Shown here: in pieces, positions 42,936 to 51,489 of the stretch
How the letters are laid out: every line of letters begins with the position of its first letter
Numbering within the stretch: the stretch's first letter is position 1
DNA from: Spirochaetales bacterium
GTDB lineage: Bacteria; Spirochaetota; Spirochaetia; ARS1246
Direction: 5' to 3'
DNA length: 64,000 bases
NCBI GenBank assembly: GCA_002688185.1
Contig: NZCE01000008.1
Location: 32,796 to 96,795 of the forward strand
Made by a program: the position numbers and the translations under genes
Notes under the pieces: generated by a model
What the model saw: only the letters and a program-made list of their open reading frames with translations
Told to the model about the DNA's origin: nothing
The model's database searches: none

Positions 42936-43709
42936 ATGGTACTTCACGCTGATTCAGGTCAAAACCGGCTCTATCTATTTAGTCTGCCAAGGGACTTATT
43001 TTACCGAGGTAGGAAAATCAACGACATTTATCGCTCGTTTGGCGCCGCGCAGATGGCCAAAGATCTGTCGGAAATTACCGGTTTGGCCATTGAAAATTAC
43101 ATTGTCATCGATATGTATGCTTTCATTGATGCAGTCAACATTCTCGGGGGCCTCGAGATAACTTTGCCCGAGGATCTTATTGATCCAACGTATCGGGTAA
43201 AAGATGAAGGTAAATGGGGCACGCTGTTCTATGAGAAGGGAACTCATCAGTTGAGCGGCATAGAGGCATTGCGAGTGGCAAGGTCACGTCATTACACATC
43301 AGATTTTGGACGGGCCGAACGTCAGCAGCACCTTATTTCGGCTATCAAAGACAAAGTATCGCGGCTTGATCTGCGGGATATGAAGCGGATTTATGATCTC
43401 GCCGCGACAATGGTTTCCTACGTTGATACTGACCTTTCTCCGGTTGAAATAGTCAATCTGTTCTTGCAATACCGTAAGTCCGCATTCGCAAAGCAGATAG
43501 TTATCGACACTTCGAATGTTCTTTACCACACGTATTCAAATCTATATTATCTTGATAAAAAGCTAGAGGACGTAGATGACAGCTTTTATAAAGGCGCGTG
43601 GATCTTGCTGCCCCTAGAAGATGACTGGGATCTACTTCGTTGGTTTATCCGCAGTACAATCGAAGGAGACTTAAATGGGAGATTTGGTGCCGAGAAAACA
43701 GCTGGTTAG
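42936..43709 (+). CDS. C-terminal LCP-domain part of the interrupted gene
   Basis: The ATG given is internal; the frame is open back to about 42822. The residues just before it (SFSLLLCGAHEKNTDTI) form the first conserved LCP motif, so a separate protein from 42936 would lack the start of its domain. Downstream are LYLFSLPRDLFYRG (the family SIPRDTY motif), INDIYRSFG, GLEITLP and LSGIEALRVARSRH with FGRAERQQHLI, containing the conserved Arg cluster for polyprenyl-phosphate binding. LCP enzymes attach glycopolymers to peptidoglycan or proteins. Its 3' end overlaps the next gene by 35 bp. Confidence 0.75.
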   Translation: MVLHADSGQNRLYLFSLPRDLFYRGRKINDIYRSFGAAQMAKDLSEITGLAIENYIVIDMYAFIDAVNILGGLEITLPEDLIDPTYRVKDEGKWGTLFYEKGTHQLSGIEALRVARSRHYTSDFGRAERQQHLISAIKDKVSRLDLRDMKRIYDLAATMVSYVDTDLSPVEIVNLFLQYRKSAFAKQIVIDTSNVLYHTYSNLYYLDKKLEDVDDSFYKGAWILLPLEDDWDLLRWFIRSTIEGDLNGRFGAEKTAG

Positions 43710-44019
43710 CTACGGTTCAAAAGGCGTTGGTGGGGTCGTTGGTGGTGCGGTAATACTTGCTCTCAACGCTCTGAATCCTATCGCAAGCCTCATAGTCGGG
43801 GGCATTGTCGGGATATTTGGCTTGGGGTTATCACGTTCTGCCGATGATAGAAAAATGGGACTTTTTACTGCCGCCGCCGGCGCGGCAACCGCAATAACCG
43901 CAATTCCGGCCATCGGCGGCATCGCTGCTTGGCTTCTCGGTGTATCAGGAATCGGACTACTGGCACTCGGTGGATGGAACCTATTTAAGTTCATCCGCGG
44001 CTATAAAAAGAGGATTTAG
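43675..44019 (+). CDS. Small Gly/Ala-rich membrane protein
   Basis: A 114-residue protein with a good GGAGA ribosome-binding site, starting inside the LCP gene end. It has two or three hydrophobic segments (GVGGVVGGAVILALNAL, PIASLIVGGIVGIFGLGL, AIGGIAAWLLGVSGIGLLAL) with GxxxG packing motifs, and a short basic tail (FIRGYKKRI). No family recognised. Overlap with the LCP gene suggests a linked envelope role. Confidence 0.7.
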   Translation: MGDLVPRKQLVSYGSKGVGGVVGGAVILALNALNPIASLIVGGIVGIFGLGLSRSADDRKMGLFTAAAGAATAITAIPAIGGIAAWLLGVSGIGLLALGGWNLFKFIRGYKKRI

Positions 44020-44056
44020 CAATCTATTCTGTATCCATTAACCCCCGGCGTTGAGT

Positions 44057-45151
44057 ATGCATCCGCGCCTGTCAGCTCTTACCATACTGCAGTCACTCTT
44101 TCTCTGCGGAACCATACTTGCGCAGGACCTCGATAAAGCCAAAGCCCATGAAATCGACGGTCAAATAGAGCTGGCGACAAGTGAATACCTGCAATGGCTG
44201 GCGGAAAATCCCGAATCTCCCGACCATATAAGAATAGGCCTTCATCTGAGCGACCTAATTGAGGATGTCGCCAACAAGAACAATCTGCTAATCAATCTCC
44301 TTGATCGGGCAATCGAACCTGACGACAGATATCGGGTGCAAAAAGCCCTCGGCCTGATGTCCGAGCTCCTTGGTCGGTATCGGACCGCACAAAGCTATTA
44401 CTTGGCGGCTTCTTTTGCCCTGCCCGACAGGAAAGATTTTGCCTGTCTGTTGAAATCCGCGTCGTTGCTGCACGAGCTCGGAGATTTTGATGCCGCAGAG
44501 GCGCAAGCGCGCGGAATAGTAGAGACCTGCAAAATAGAAAACATAGTCGCCAATGCGTCAATCCTTTTGTCCCGGATTTATTATGTTACAGGCCGAGAGG
44601 CGCGCGCGGTAGAGACGGCATGGGAGCTTGTGAGAAGTGGTCGGGCAACACCTCAGGCTCTGCTTTGGGCCCATCAACTTGGTTCCTATACGGATCATCG
44701 AGATCTGCAATTAGCAGCCCTCGGCATTTTACAGACAGAGTTCCCGAAAAGCACGGAGCTCCAACTGATTAACGGAACTGTTAATCCGTTTCCCACGCCA
44801 TCGTTGTTTCTCGGGCCAAAAGCTTTTGCTGAAACGGATCCGGGAACCGTGGTGCAACCGCCGACGGTACCAACTCGGATTGAAAATCCAGCGCCTCAAA
44901 GTGGTGCGCCGCCGGTGCAGTATGTATCCATACAGACGGGATCATTCACCCTGCTTGAAAATGCTGAATATGCGGCAAAAGATCTTCTTGATGCAGGTTT
45001 TCAAGCCGTGATAAAGCGCCGTATGGTGAATGGTACGCCCTACTTCAGGGTGCTCATACCCGATATTGTCTCAAACGAGGTTGATACTACGATTTTGCTT
45101 CTAAAAGAGAAGGGCTTTGAGGGTTTCCCGCTCTATACTACCGGCGAGTGA
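44057..45151 (+). CDS. Exported TPR protein with C-terminal SPOR domain
   Basis: A ~364-residue protein with signal peptide (SALTILQSLFLCGTILAQ). The first ~230 residues are TPR-like helical hairpins. A Pro-rich linker (~245-290, with PPTVPTRIENPAPQ) leads to a C-terminal SPOR domain (~295-362) with YVSIQTGSFTLLENAEYAAKDL and TPYFRVLIPDIVS, the fold that binds denuded peptidoglycan glycan strands. A TTG two codons earlier is an alternative start. Probably acts at the cell wall during growth or division, together with the preceding LCP gene. Confidence 0.85.
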   Translation: MHPRLSALTILQSLFLCGTILAQDLDKAKAHEIDGQIELATSEYLQWLAENPESPDHIRIGLHLSDLIEDVANKNNLLINLLDRAIEPDDRYRVQKALGLMSELLGRYRTAQSYYLAASFALPDRKDFACLLKSASLLHELGDFDAAEAQARGIVETCKIENIVANASILLSRIYYVTGREARAVETAWELVRSGRATPQALLWAHQLGSYTDHRDLQLAALGILQTEFPKSTELQLINGTVNPFPTPSLFLGPKAFAETDPGTVVQPPTVPTRIENPAPQSGAPPVQYVSIQTGSFTLLENAEYAAKDLLDAGFQAVIKRRMVNGTPYFRVLIPDIVSNEVDTTILLLKEKGFEGFPLYTTGE

Positions 45152-45159
45152 TGCGCCGC

Positions 45160-46746
45160 CTATTGAACGGCGCCCTCGCCGGCGCCCTCATCCACCGTTT
45201 CTATCTGCTCAAAACGAATAAATGTATCTTCGGTGGCTTCAAACCCGTAAATTCCGACGATACCGGGTATGAGAAATAATGTTCTGTATATGCGCTCGTC
45301 CCGTTTTTCCTCCGCATAGTCTATTCTAAATCGCCGGCTCTCTTCAACAAGGCCGGCAGCGTTCAAAACTCGGAGCTCAAGCACATTCGCCCCGGCGGAG
45401 TAAATCGCATAACCCCCGGTTTTTACGTCGCTTCCCTCCACCAGTCGAAATGAATTGCCATCGAAATGGAGCTCATTTCCAGCGTCGCTATAGAAGTATC
45501 CTGAGAGAGGCGGAATCACGGCGAGATCGCTTCTAAATTCCTGACCGATAGGTGACGACAGCTTTTGATACAATCCGTGCCATGGATCGGACCCTCTGAT
45601 CCTCATGGTATCGAGGGTTTCAACCTGAATATAGAATTGCTTTTTGATAAACGGCACCAGCTCGTTGTCACCGTTGATCTCTACTCGGTTTGATAATACT
45701 TTATACGTGCTCAGCCAACGATACGCTTCTTGGAGTTCACCGGTAAAATAGGTAAAAATTTTATCTTCCAGGCTAAAGTTTAGAATTATCGGCGCTGAGA
45801 CGGATTCATCCCCGGTAAAATACCAGCTACCATTTAAAAACTCCTCAAACGCAGCGGCATTTCTCCGATATAGGTCCCGCAACTGCTGCTGTTCCACCTC
45901 TTCACCCGGGACCTTTTCAACCTTTCCTTCCACATATTTTTCTTCAGAAAATCTCCAGTAGTAAGTCTTTTGGACAAGGTCCAAAATATTATCTGATTCA
46001 TCGTCCAAAGTCTGCGTGACGATGGGGAAGGCGGCACCATTGGTGTAGCCGGTCTGATAGGTACCACTGCGTTCAAGCTCGATTATCTCTATGGAGCCCT
46101 GTAATGCAATTGAAAAAATGCGACTGTAAAACAATCCATAGCCCGAAGGCGACCGAGTCCGGTGAAAGACATCAAGGGTCTGCTTGCTTTCACCGTCGAT
46201 TCCCCTGCAGATAATTTCTAGATTATGGTCGCCGACAATGTCGTGGAAGGACAGACTGAAAGCTCGGGGATTTACGGATTTTGTTTCAGATTCGAATGCT
46301 ATTTCATAGGACTGCCGGACGGAGTCATAGGCGACAACAACAACACGAATAATGGAATCGGCGCGTTCTCTCTGCTTTGTGGCGAGCACCTGTTCTTCAT
46401 TCTTTTCGAGATCAAAATTGACGTTTACCAGAGCAACGAGGGCGCGATCGGCGCCAACAGGTATCTTTGGAACGATTTCTCCGCCTTCGGCCGGCAGGTA
46501 TTCTGACGAGATATCTGTTGCTACCGTGCCTTCTGAGTCGGACTGAAAAAAAGTCGGAACTTCGCTCTTCTGCTCTGAAACTCTAGCTTGGCCGCATGAA
46601 AGTAGGACGACCAATAGAACCCCAATTAATGACGAAAGACCGACTGAAAATGATTTATTGTGAAAAGTATAACCGAAAGGCATCAAGTATTTGACGACCC
46701 CGTGAATCTTCCTGCCGGAGGCATGCCGATTAATTTCCAAGCTCAT
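45160..46746 (-). CDS. Pallilysin-like treponemal lipoprotein
   Basis: A 528-residue protein whose hydrophobic segment (SSLIGVLLVVLLSC) ends in a lipobox, predicting a lipoprotein. The ATG overlaps the stop of the preceding DHH gene (ATGA); an internal ATG at 46683 would give a more usual signal length. The mature part is beta-rich. I assign it to the T. pallidum Tp0751 (pallilysin) group because of the vWA and cfpA genes alongside, as recalled for Tp0748-Tp0751, and a FHDIVGDHNLEII region; similarity is not measured. No HExxH motif was found, so a protease role is not supported here. Confidence 0.55.
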   Translation of the reverse strand: MSLEINRHASGRKIHGVVKYLMPFGYTFHNKSFSVGLSSLIGVLLVVLLSCGQARVSEQKSEVPTFFQSDSEGTVATDISSEYLPAEGGEIVPKIPVGADRALVALVNVNFDLEKNEEQVLATKQRERADSIIRVVVVAYDSVRQSYEIAFESETKSVNPRAFSLSFHDIVGDHNLEIICRGIDGESKQTLDVFHRTRSPSGYGLFYSRIFSIALQGSIEIIELERSGTYQTGYTNGAAFPIVTQTLDDESDNILDLVQKTYYWRFSEEKYVEGKVEKVPGEEVEQQQLRDLYRRNAAAFEEFLNGSWYFTGDESVSAPIILNFSLEDKIFTYFTGELQEAYRWLSTYKVLSNRVEINGDNELVPFIKKQFYIQVETLDTMRIRGSDPWHGLYQKLSSPIGQEFRSDLAVIPPLSGYFYSDAGNELHFDGNSFRLVEGSDVKTGGYAIYSAGANVLELRVLNAAGLVEESRRFRIDYAEEKRDERIYRTLFLIPGIVGIYGFEATEDTFIRFEQIETVDEGAGEGAVQ

Positions 46747-47720
46747 TGGAAATATGCGCTTAGTTTATCCAGCACTTTTTTTTCAATGGATTCAATACTT
46801 AGGGTGGTTTTGAAACCTGCCGCCGTTCGATGCCCTCCACCGCCAAAATCTCTGGCAATTGATGCAACGTCAATGTTGCCTTTTGACCTCAATGAACAGC
46901 GCAGAACCCCATCGGTATTTTCCTTAAAAAATACCGACACACGAATGTGATCACTCTTCATTGGAGTATTGATTAACGTTTGACTCTCTTCATATGTCGC
47001 CTCTGAATCAATGAGATACTGCTTTGGCATCTTTTGCACAGCTACCTGGTTGTCATGATAGAGGGTGAGCGAGCCAAGCACGAAGGACTGGAGCACGAGG
47101 GACGAAACCGAGTTTTTCTCAAACATATGCACGTAGACAGCGTTCGGATTCACGCCGACTTCCACGAGCTTTCTCGCAATGCCAAATGTTTTTGCAGTTG
47201 TCTTAGGATAGATAAACGAGCCCGTATCATACACGATTCCCGCATAGAGAGCTTGAGCCATGAGTACATCAATATCAATTTGCATCTCCGTAAATAACTC
47301 GAATAAAACTTCACACGTGGAAGATGCGTCAACTTCTATCAGATTGCCCGACTCGAGGTAACCTTCGATCTCATGATGATCGATTATGTAGTATTCCTTC
47401 ACTTTATCCAGTATGTGGTCCCGCACTTTTCCAATGTTGTCTATGTCATTTGTATCGAGTATTACTAGTGACCAATTATCCAGATCATCCGGAATTGGGG
47501 TGGTTTCATCCAAAACCTCAGCGGTACCTTCCGCATCGATAAACTGAACAATAATAGGTGTCGGATCGGCATTTATAACTCGGACGGTCTTCCCAAGTTG
47601 ACGGAGTGCTGCAAAAAGGGCGTATTCGCTGCCGATTGCGTCCGCGTCGGGAGTTTCGTGGGCGGTTATAAAAAAATACTCGTTCCGGCTAAAAAACGAT
47701 GACGCGGTCTCATATTTCAT
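46743..47720 (-). CDS. nrnA: DHH/DHHA1 phosphoesterase (NrnA-like)
   Basis: A 325-residue cytoplasmic enzyme. The N-terminal DHH domain has ITAHETPDADAIGSEYAL, LVILDTND and YIIDHHEIEG (the DHH triad). The C-terminal DHHA1 domain has VRCSLRSKGNIDVASIARDFGGGGHRTAAGF. Family members act as oligoribonucleases, pAp phosphatases or c-di-AMP/pApA hydrolases, and the sequence alone does not separate these. It overlaps the pallilysin-like gene by 4 bp and follows the vWA gene by 9 bp, forming a three-gene minus-strand operon. Confidence 0.9.
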   Translation of the reverse strand: MKYETASSFFSRNEYFFITAHETPDADAIGSEYALFAALRQLGKTVRVINADPTPIIVQFIDAEGTAEVLDETTPIPDDLDNWSLVILDTNDIDNIGKVRDHILDKVKEYYIIDHHEIEGYLESGNLIEVDASSTCEVLFELFTEMQIDIDVLMAQALYAGIVYDTGSFIYPKTTAKTFGIARKLVEVGVNPNAVYVHMFEKNSVSSLVLQSFVLGSLTLYHDNQVAVQKMPKQYLIDSEATYEESQTLINTPMKSDHIRVSVFFKENTDGVLRCSLRSKGNIDVASIARDFGGGGHRTAAGFKTTLSIESIEKKVLDKLSAYFQ

Positions 47721-47729
47721 GCTTATAAG

Positions 47730-49127
47730 TTATATCCGCGAGAATAAAATCGGTACTTTTTTGCCCGTTTTTTTTACCAGCGTTATTTCTTTTCCGAGCA
47801 CATCAACCGGGATATCGGTCAATGTCTTATAGGCACTTTTATCCAGTATGGAAAGGTGCAAGCCGAGTGAATCGGCCTTTATTTCCGCCGTTGGGTTTAT
47901 CCCAGGTGCTTTATCAAGGTTAAGGCCGGTTGACCCTTCGACCACAAATAGTGAATCCGCAAACTGAATTTTGAACGTCTTTTTTCCGGCCGTCCTGCCG
48001 CCGATATCAACGCCAAAGCGGATGCTTTCACCCTGAGTCAGCGAACGCATAATCAATATTACCAGCAACGCAACAGCGATAACCCCGAGCGCGGCGGCTG
48101 GGATTATCCAAACGTTATTCCCCCAAAAGCCCTTAACCCGGTAAATAATACGGGAAGACGCAGGAGAAAACGTAGTATCTCCGGCAAAGCTAAAAGTCAC
48201 AATCGCGTCATGGGCTCCCGGCTCCGCCACTGAAGCAAACGATACAGGAAGCCTAACGCTCCGTTCTTCTCCGGGTTCGATCTCAATTCTGGCAGAATCC
48301 TTAAGCACACTTTGCTCAGAACCGTCCGCCTGGGAAACGCGAACTTCATCAATGATGATGACCCTCGCATCTTCATAGCCCGTGCTGAGTATTCTCAAGC
48401 TCAAAGTTGCTGAGCCTTTGCTCCCCACGGCGCTGATTGTTACAGCTTCAGTTTGCTCCACGATTCCCAACAAGTCGGCGGTTTGCTCCTCGAGCTCCTC
48501 TTTTGTGGGATCCTCATCTACTTCAGAGTACGTGCCGGCAAGCTCTTTTGCAATTTCTCTTGCCGCTGTGGAGGTGCCGATGCCAAGGATATGCACCTTC
48601 CATCCCTCCATGAGTATCTCTTTCGTATTCAAGAGAAACTCATGGTTGAAGCTTCCGTCCGCAGAATAATATTTACTTTCAGGGGGAGCTTCCTGAATGC
48701 CGTCAGTAATAAGCAAAAGATACTTTCTTCTATCTTGTTCGCCCCTCTGACTCAACGCTTCCTTGAGAATATCAAAAGCGTTTCCAATGTCGGTAAAACG
48801 TCCGTCGGCATCAACCAGATCTATCTTTTCTTGTACGGATGATCTGTCACGATTGACCTCCTCGGAGACGTGGATCTCCGCCTTTCCATAGAAGGTAATA
48901 ATGACCAAATAATCTCCGGGGATGAGCAATTCATCAATTATTGATTCATCGATATACTCTTTAACTGCTTGTATCTCTTCTTCCATAGAAAGAGACTTAT
49001 CAACCACCAAAAATACGTCGATATTTTCATTACGTTCATCTGCTTCAAGAATATTTATGCTCAATAAAAGATGTGCAAGGATAAAAAAAAGAAACAAAAG
49101 AACCATATGTGTGTTATATTGGCTCAT
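47730..49127 (-). CDS. Membrane-anchored von Willebrand A-domain protein (Tp0750-like)
   Basis: About 465 residues. A signal peptide or anchor (MVLLFLFFILAHLLLSINIL) is followed by a vWA domain (~35-210) with MIDAS residues in VVDKSLSM (DxSxS), RFTDIGNA (Thr) and LLLITDG (Asp). A beta-sandwich region (~220-325), a membrane helix (VWIIPAAALGVIAVALLVILI, ~330-352) and a cytoplasmic C-terminal domain complete it. The start at 49127 is preferred because AGAGG stands just upstream; in-frame ATGs at 49142/49139 lack a ribosome-binding site. Position beside cfpA matches T. pallidum Tp0750 (from memory), reported to have a vWA fold. Confidence 0.78.
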   Translation of the reverse strand: MSQYNTHMVLLFLFFILAHLLLSINILEADERNENIDVFLVVDKSLSMEEEIQAVKEYIDESIIDELLIPGDYLVIITFYGKAEIHVSEEVNRDRSSVQEKIDLVDADGRFTDIGNAFDILKEALSQRGEQDRRKYLLLITDGIQEAPPESKYYSADGSFNHEFLLNTKEILMEGWKVHILGIGTSTAAREIAKELAGTYSEVDEDPTKEELEEQTADLLGIVEQTEAVTISAVGSKGSATLSLRILSTGYEDARVIIIDEVRVSQADGSEQSVLKDSARIEIEPGEERSVRLPVSFASVAEPGAHDAIVTFSFAGDTTFSPASSRIIYRVKGFWGNNVWIIPAAALGVIAVALLVILIMRSLTQGESIRFGVDIGGRTAGKKTFKIQFADSLFVVEGSTGLNLDKAPGINPTAEIKADSLGLHLSILDKSAYKTLTDIPVDVLGKEITLVKKTGKKVPILFSRI

Positions 49128-49197
49128 AATGCCTCTCATCATACCATGGAGCAGGAACGTACAAAAGTAAAAAAAACCTAAAAAGAAAAAAACGTGC

Positions 49198-49225
49198 TTT
49201 ACATTTTTTAGATGTTGTTGATAAT
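49198..49225 (+). promoter_or_regulatory. Possible promoter of cfpA
   Basis: TTTACA (49198-49203), a 16-bp spacer and GATAAT (49220-49225) lie in an AT-rich divergent intergenic region ahead of cfpA. The ribosome-binding site AAAGGAG lies about 7 bp before the ATG at 49259. Confidence 0.45.
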
Positions 49226-49258
49226 CTATTGTTAAGATAACAAATAAAGGAGACCGAG

Positions 49259-51289
49259 ATGGCTAGCATTGATCTACCGAAAAGTCCGATGGTATTTCAT
49301 CCGGAAAAACTTAGTGCAGTAGGCTCAAGAAACTCCTTGGCCCAGGACAGTCGCGACCAACAGACAGAAGTAGACAGACTTCTCGAGGAAGAAGTCGACA
49401 AAATAATGAACCATGTAAACTCCAGGTTGCCCAAAGAGGTCCTTTCTCAATTGGACGTTATGGGGGGGCTGAAGGAGAAACTGTATAACTACTTCAATCA
49501 GAATTACCAGAACATGTTTAATCGCTACATGGTAACCTCTGAAGATGAAATGCTAAAAAAAGTCCGCAACTTTATCGATCGCGAGGAGATGAAGGTTCTC
49601 ACCAGATATACACCAAAAGAAATTTCCTCTTTGCTGGAAGAGGTAGCCGGCCCGGATAAGTTCAATACCGGTGAAATCGAAAAATCAATCGTTAACATGT
49701 ATGGGCATCTGCACGGGCATATCCAGCGGGGTGTCAATGAACTTGAAAACCTTACAAACTCTCTGCTAAGGCAAAAAACCGACGTGGGCGCTTTTATACG
49801 AGGTGAGAATGCCTATTCAGTTGTTAAATGTGCTTTCAAAGACAACCTATATAAACCCAAAACCGTTAGCAACATAAAGCTGTCGGTTAATATTCTTGAT
49901 TCTGAGCTTATCAGCCCTATTTACCACTACCAGGTAACCGTTGAGTACCTCATCAAAGAGCTCATTTCAGACAAGATCACCGATGTGCTGGATAAGGAAA
50001 TTGATATTATCAAGGACCAACTCGTCGATCAGGGCAAAGAGGAGATGGACGACAGTGAAATCATCTTCCAGAAGATGGGGAAGGTTGAGGACCATACGAG
50101 TGATGATGTCGATAATGCAAAATCAACTCGGTACAAATACCTGGCAAAGCAGCTCATGGAGAGGCTCGAAGGTTTGCGTGCTGAAATAGATAATGAGTCA
50201 TATGATCAACTAAATATCCGTGAGGGGCTCAAGAAGATTATCGATATTGAGAATATTAGGAACCGTGGGTACAACACGGCGATAAACTCCATTACTGCAA
50301 TCCTTGACACCTCAAAAATGGGATACCAGTTTATAGAAAACCTGAAGAATGGTCGTGAGCTGATTATCCGCGAGTATGAGGACACTGATGAATCACATCT
50401 CCCTGATGAACGGTATCAGATTAAACTAAAATACTATGACGAGATACAACTTACAGAAGAGAGAAAGGCTTACGACGTACAAATAAAATCTTTTGAGGTT
50501 GAAGTCGAGCACCTGTGGGACGTTCTGGAGATGGTGTATCAGGATGCCAAGTTCATGAAGAGAATTACTGACTATGAGGATTTGGCAAAAGTATACCGGA
50601 ACAAAATCCGTAGAAGAGTAAAGGCCAAAACCGGCGATCCGCAGTATGAAGATATAGAAAAAAGCTGGGATGAATTCTCCTATGTTAAACCGGCGGATAC
50701 TCAAGTTGAAGAAATGAACCGCACCTACCTGTATGAGAAGGATAAAGCCAAGACAAAAGTGGTGCTCATGAGAAAACGGCTGCAGGAAATGTACGGTTTT
50801 CGCTACCCGATTCAAAGGCGGGTTATGGAAGACAGGCTCCAGTTCTTGCAGAGCGAGTTCAACGCCTTTGACTACATGATAAACCCGTACCATATCCAAC
50901 CGGGGCTGCTACTAGATGTGGATATCACGTCAATCAAACGTAAAAAGGCCACACTCGACGGCATGGCAAATGTTTTAAACGAGTTCCTACACGGAGTATC
51001 ACAAGGCTTCCAAGATGCGGCATTTGCGTCATTCTCGAGACGTCGATCAACGGTAAGAGAGGACATCGCCATGAGCTTTACATCCGATGTCGCTGAGGAG
51101 GATGCGGCTGCTCCGGGCGGTCAGGCGTACATTGATATGCTAAATGACAAGCCCGCGGAGGCGCCGGAAGCGCAAACTGTCGTTTCGGATGAACCACCGG
51201 CCCCCGCAAAGCAGACCGGTGGGAAAAGATCCCCGGCCAAAAAACGGGGCAGAACCAAGAAAGACGATTCAGGTTTAAAAACTTTATAG
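49259..51289 (+). CDS. cfpA: Cytoplasmic filament protein A
   Basis: Structural protein of the ribbon-like cytoplasmic filaments running beneath the membrane of treponemes, needed for normal chromosome segregation and division in T. denticola (established knowledge). The 676 residues match the ~678 of the family. The sequence is helical and coiled-coil rich throughout, with recognisable segments near the start ([20 protein letters not shown]) and [20 protein letters not shown]. The tail (~640-676) is a Pro/Ala then Lys/Arg-rich low-complexity stretch. It has its own strong ribosome-binding site, and a hairpin terminator follows. Confidence 0.93.
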   Translation: MASIDLPKSPMVFHPEKLSAVGSRNSLAQDSRDQQTEVDRLLEEEVDKIMNHVNSRLPKEVLSQLDVMGGLKEKLYNYFNQNYQNMFNRYMVTSEDEMLKKVRNFIDREEMKVLTRYTPKEISSLLEEVAGPDKFNTGEIEKSIVNMYGHLHGHIQRGVNELENLTNSLLRQKTDVGAFIRGENAYSVVKCAFKDNLYKPKTVSNIKLSVNILDSELISPIYHYQVTVEYLIKELISDKITDVLDKEIDIIKDQLVDQGKEEMDDSEIIFQKMGKVEDHTSDDVDNAKSTRYKYLAKQLMERLEGLRAEIDNESYDQLNIREGLKKIIDIENIRNRGYNTAINSITAILDTSKMGYQFIENLKNGRELIIREYEDTDESHLPDERYQIKLKYYDEIQLTEERKAYDVQIKSFEVEVEHLWDVLEMVYQDAKFMKRITDYEDLAKVYRNKIRRRVKAKTGDPQYEDIEKSWDEFSYVKPADTQVEEMNRTYLYEKDKAKTKVVLMRKRLQEMYGFRYPIQRRVMEDRLQFLQSEFNAFDYMINPYHIQPGLLLDVDITSIKRKKATLDGMANVLNEFLHGVSQGFQDAAFASFSRRRSTVREDIAMSFTSDVAEEDAAAPGGQAYIDMLNDKPAEAPEAQTVVSDEPPAPAKQTGGKRSPAKKRGRTKKDDSGLKTL

Positions 51290-51298
51290 AGTTTGGCG

Positions 51299-51325
51299 TA
51301 CCCCCCGCAACGGGGGGTATATTGT
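51299..51325 (+). terminator. Probable Rho-independent terminator after cfpA
   Basis: A perfect 9-bp stem TACCCCCCG (51299-51307) / CGGGGGGTA (51311-51319) with a 3-base loop begins 9 bp after the cfpA stop, followed by a T-rich stretch (TATTGTTTATT). Confidence 0.65.
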
Positions 51326-51489
51326 TTATTGACCCCAACAGCAACCTTGAGTTATTGTAATGAGCACATCATGTGTTACTCGGCCCTATATACCGGACAT
51401 GCGGAACCGCCGCCAGGCGGTTGCGTATAATCGCGGTTTGAGAGGGGCGTCTACATTTAAGATCCATTCCCACCAGAAGAGGAAATGCC

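Noticed and set aside
45168..45187. GGCGCC-containing repeat at the end of the pallilysin-like gene as a terminator
   Set aside because: It lies within the coding end of that gene, where it encodes a Gly-Ala-Glu repeat, and has no T-run.
51426..51431. TATAAT upstream of the 363-residue gene
   Set aside because: Kept only as a remark; the -35 region is GC-rich and unlike TTGACA.
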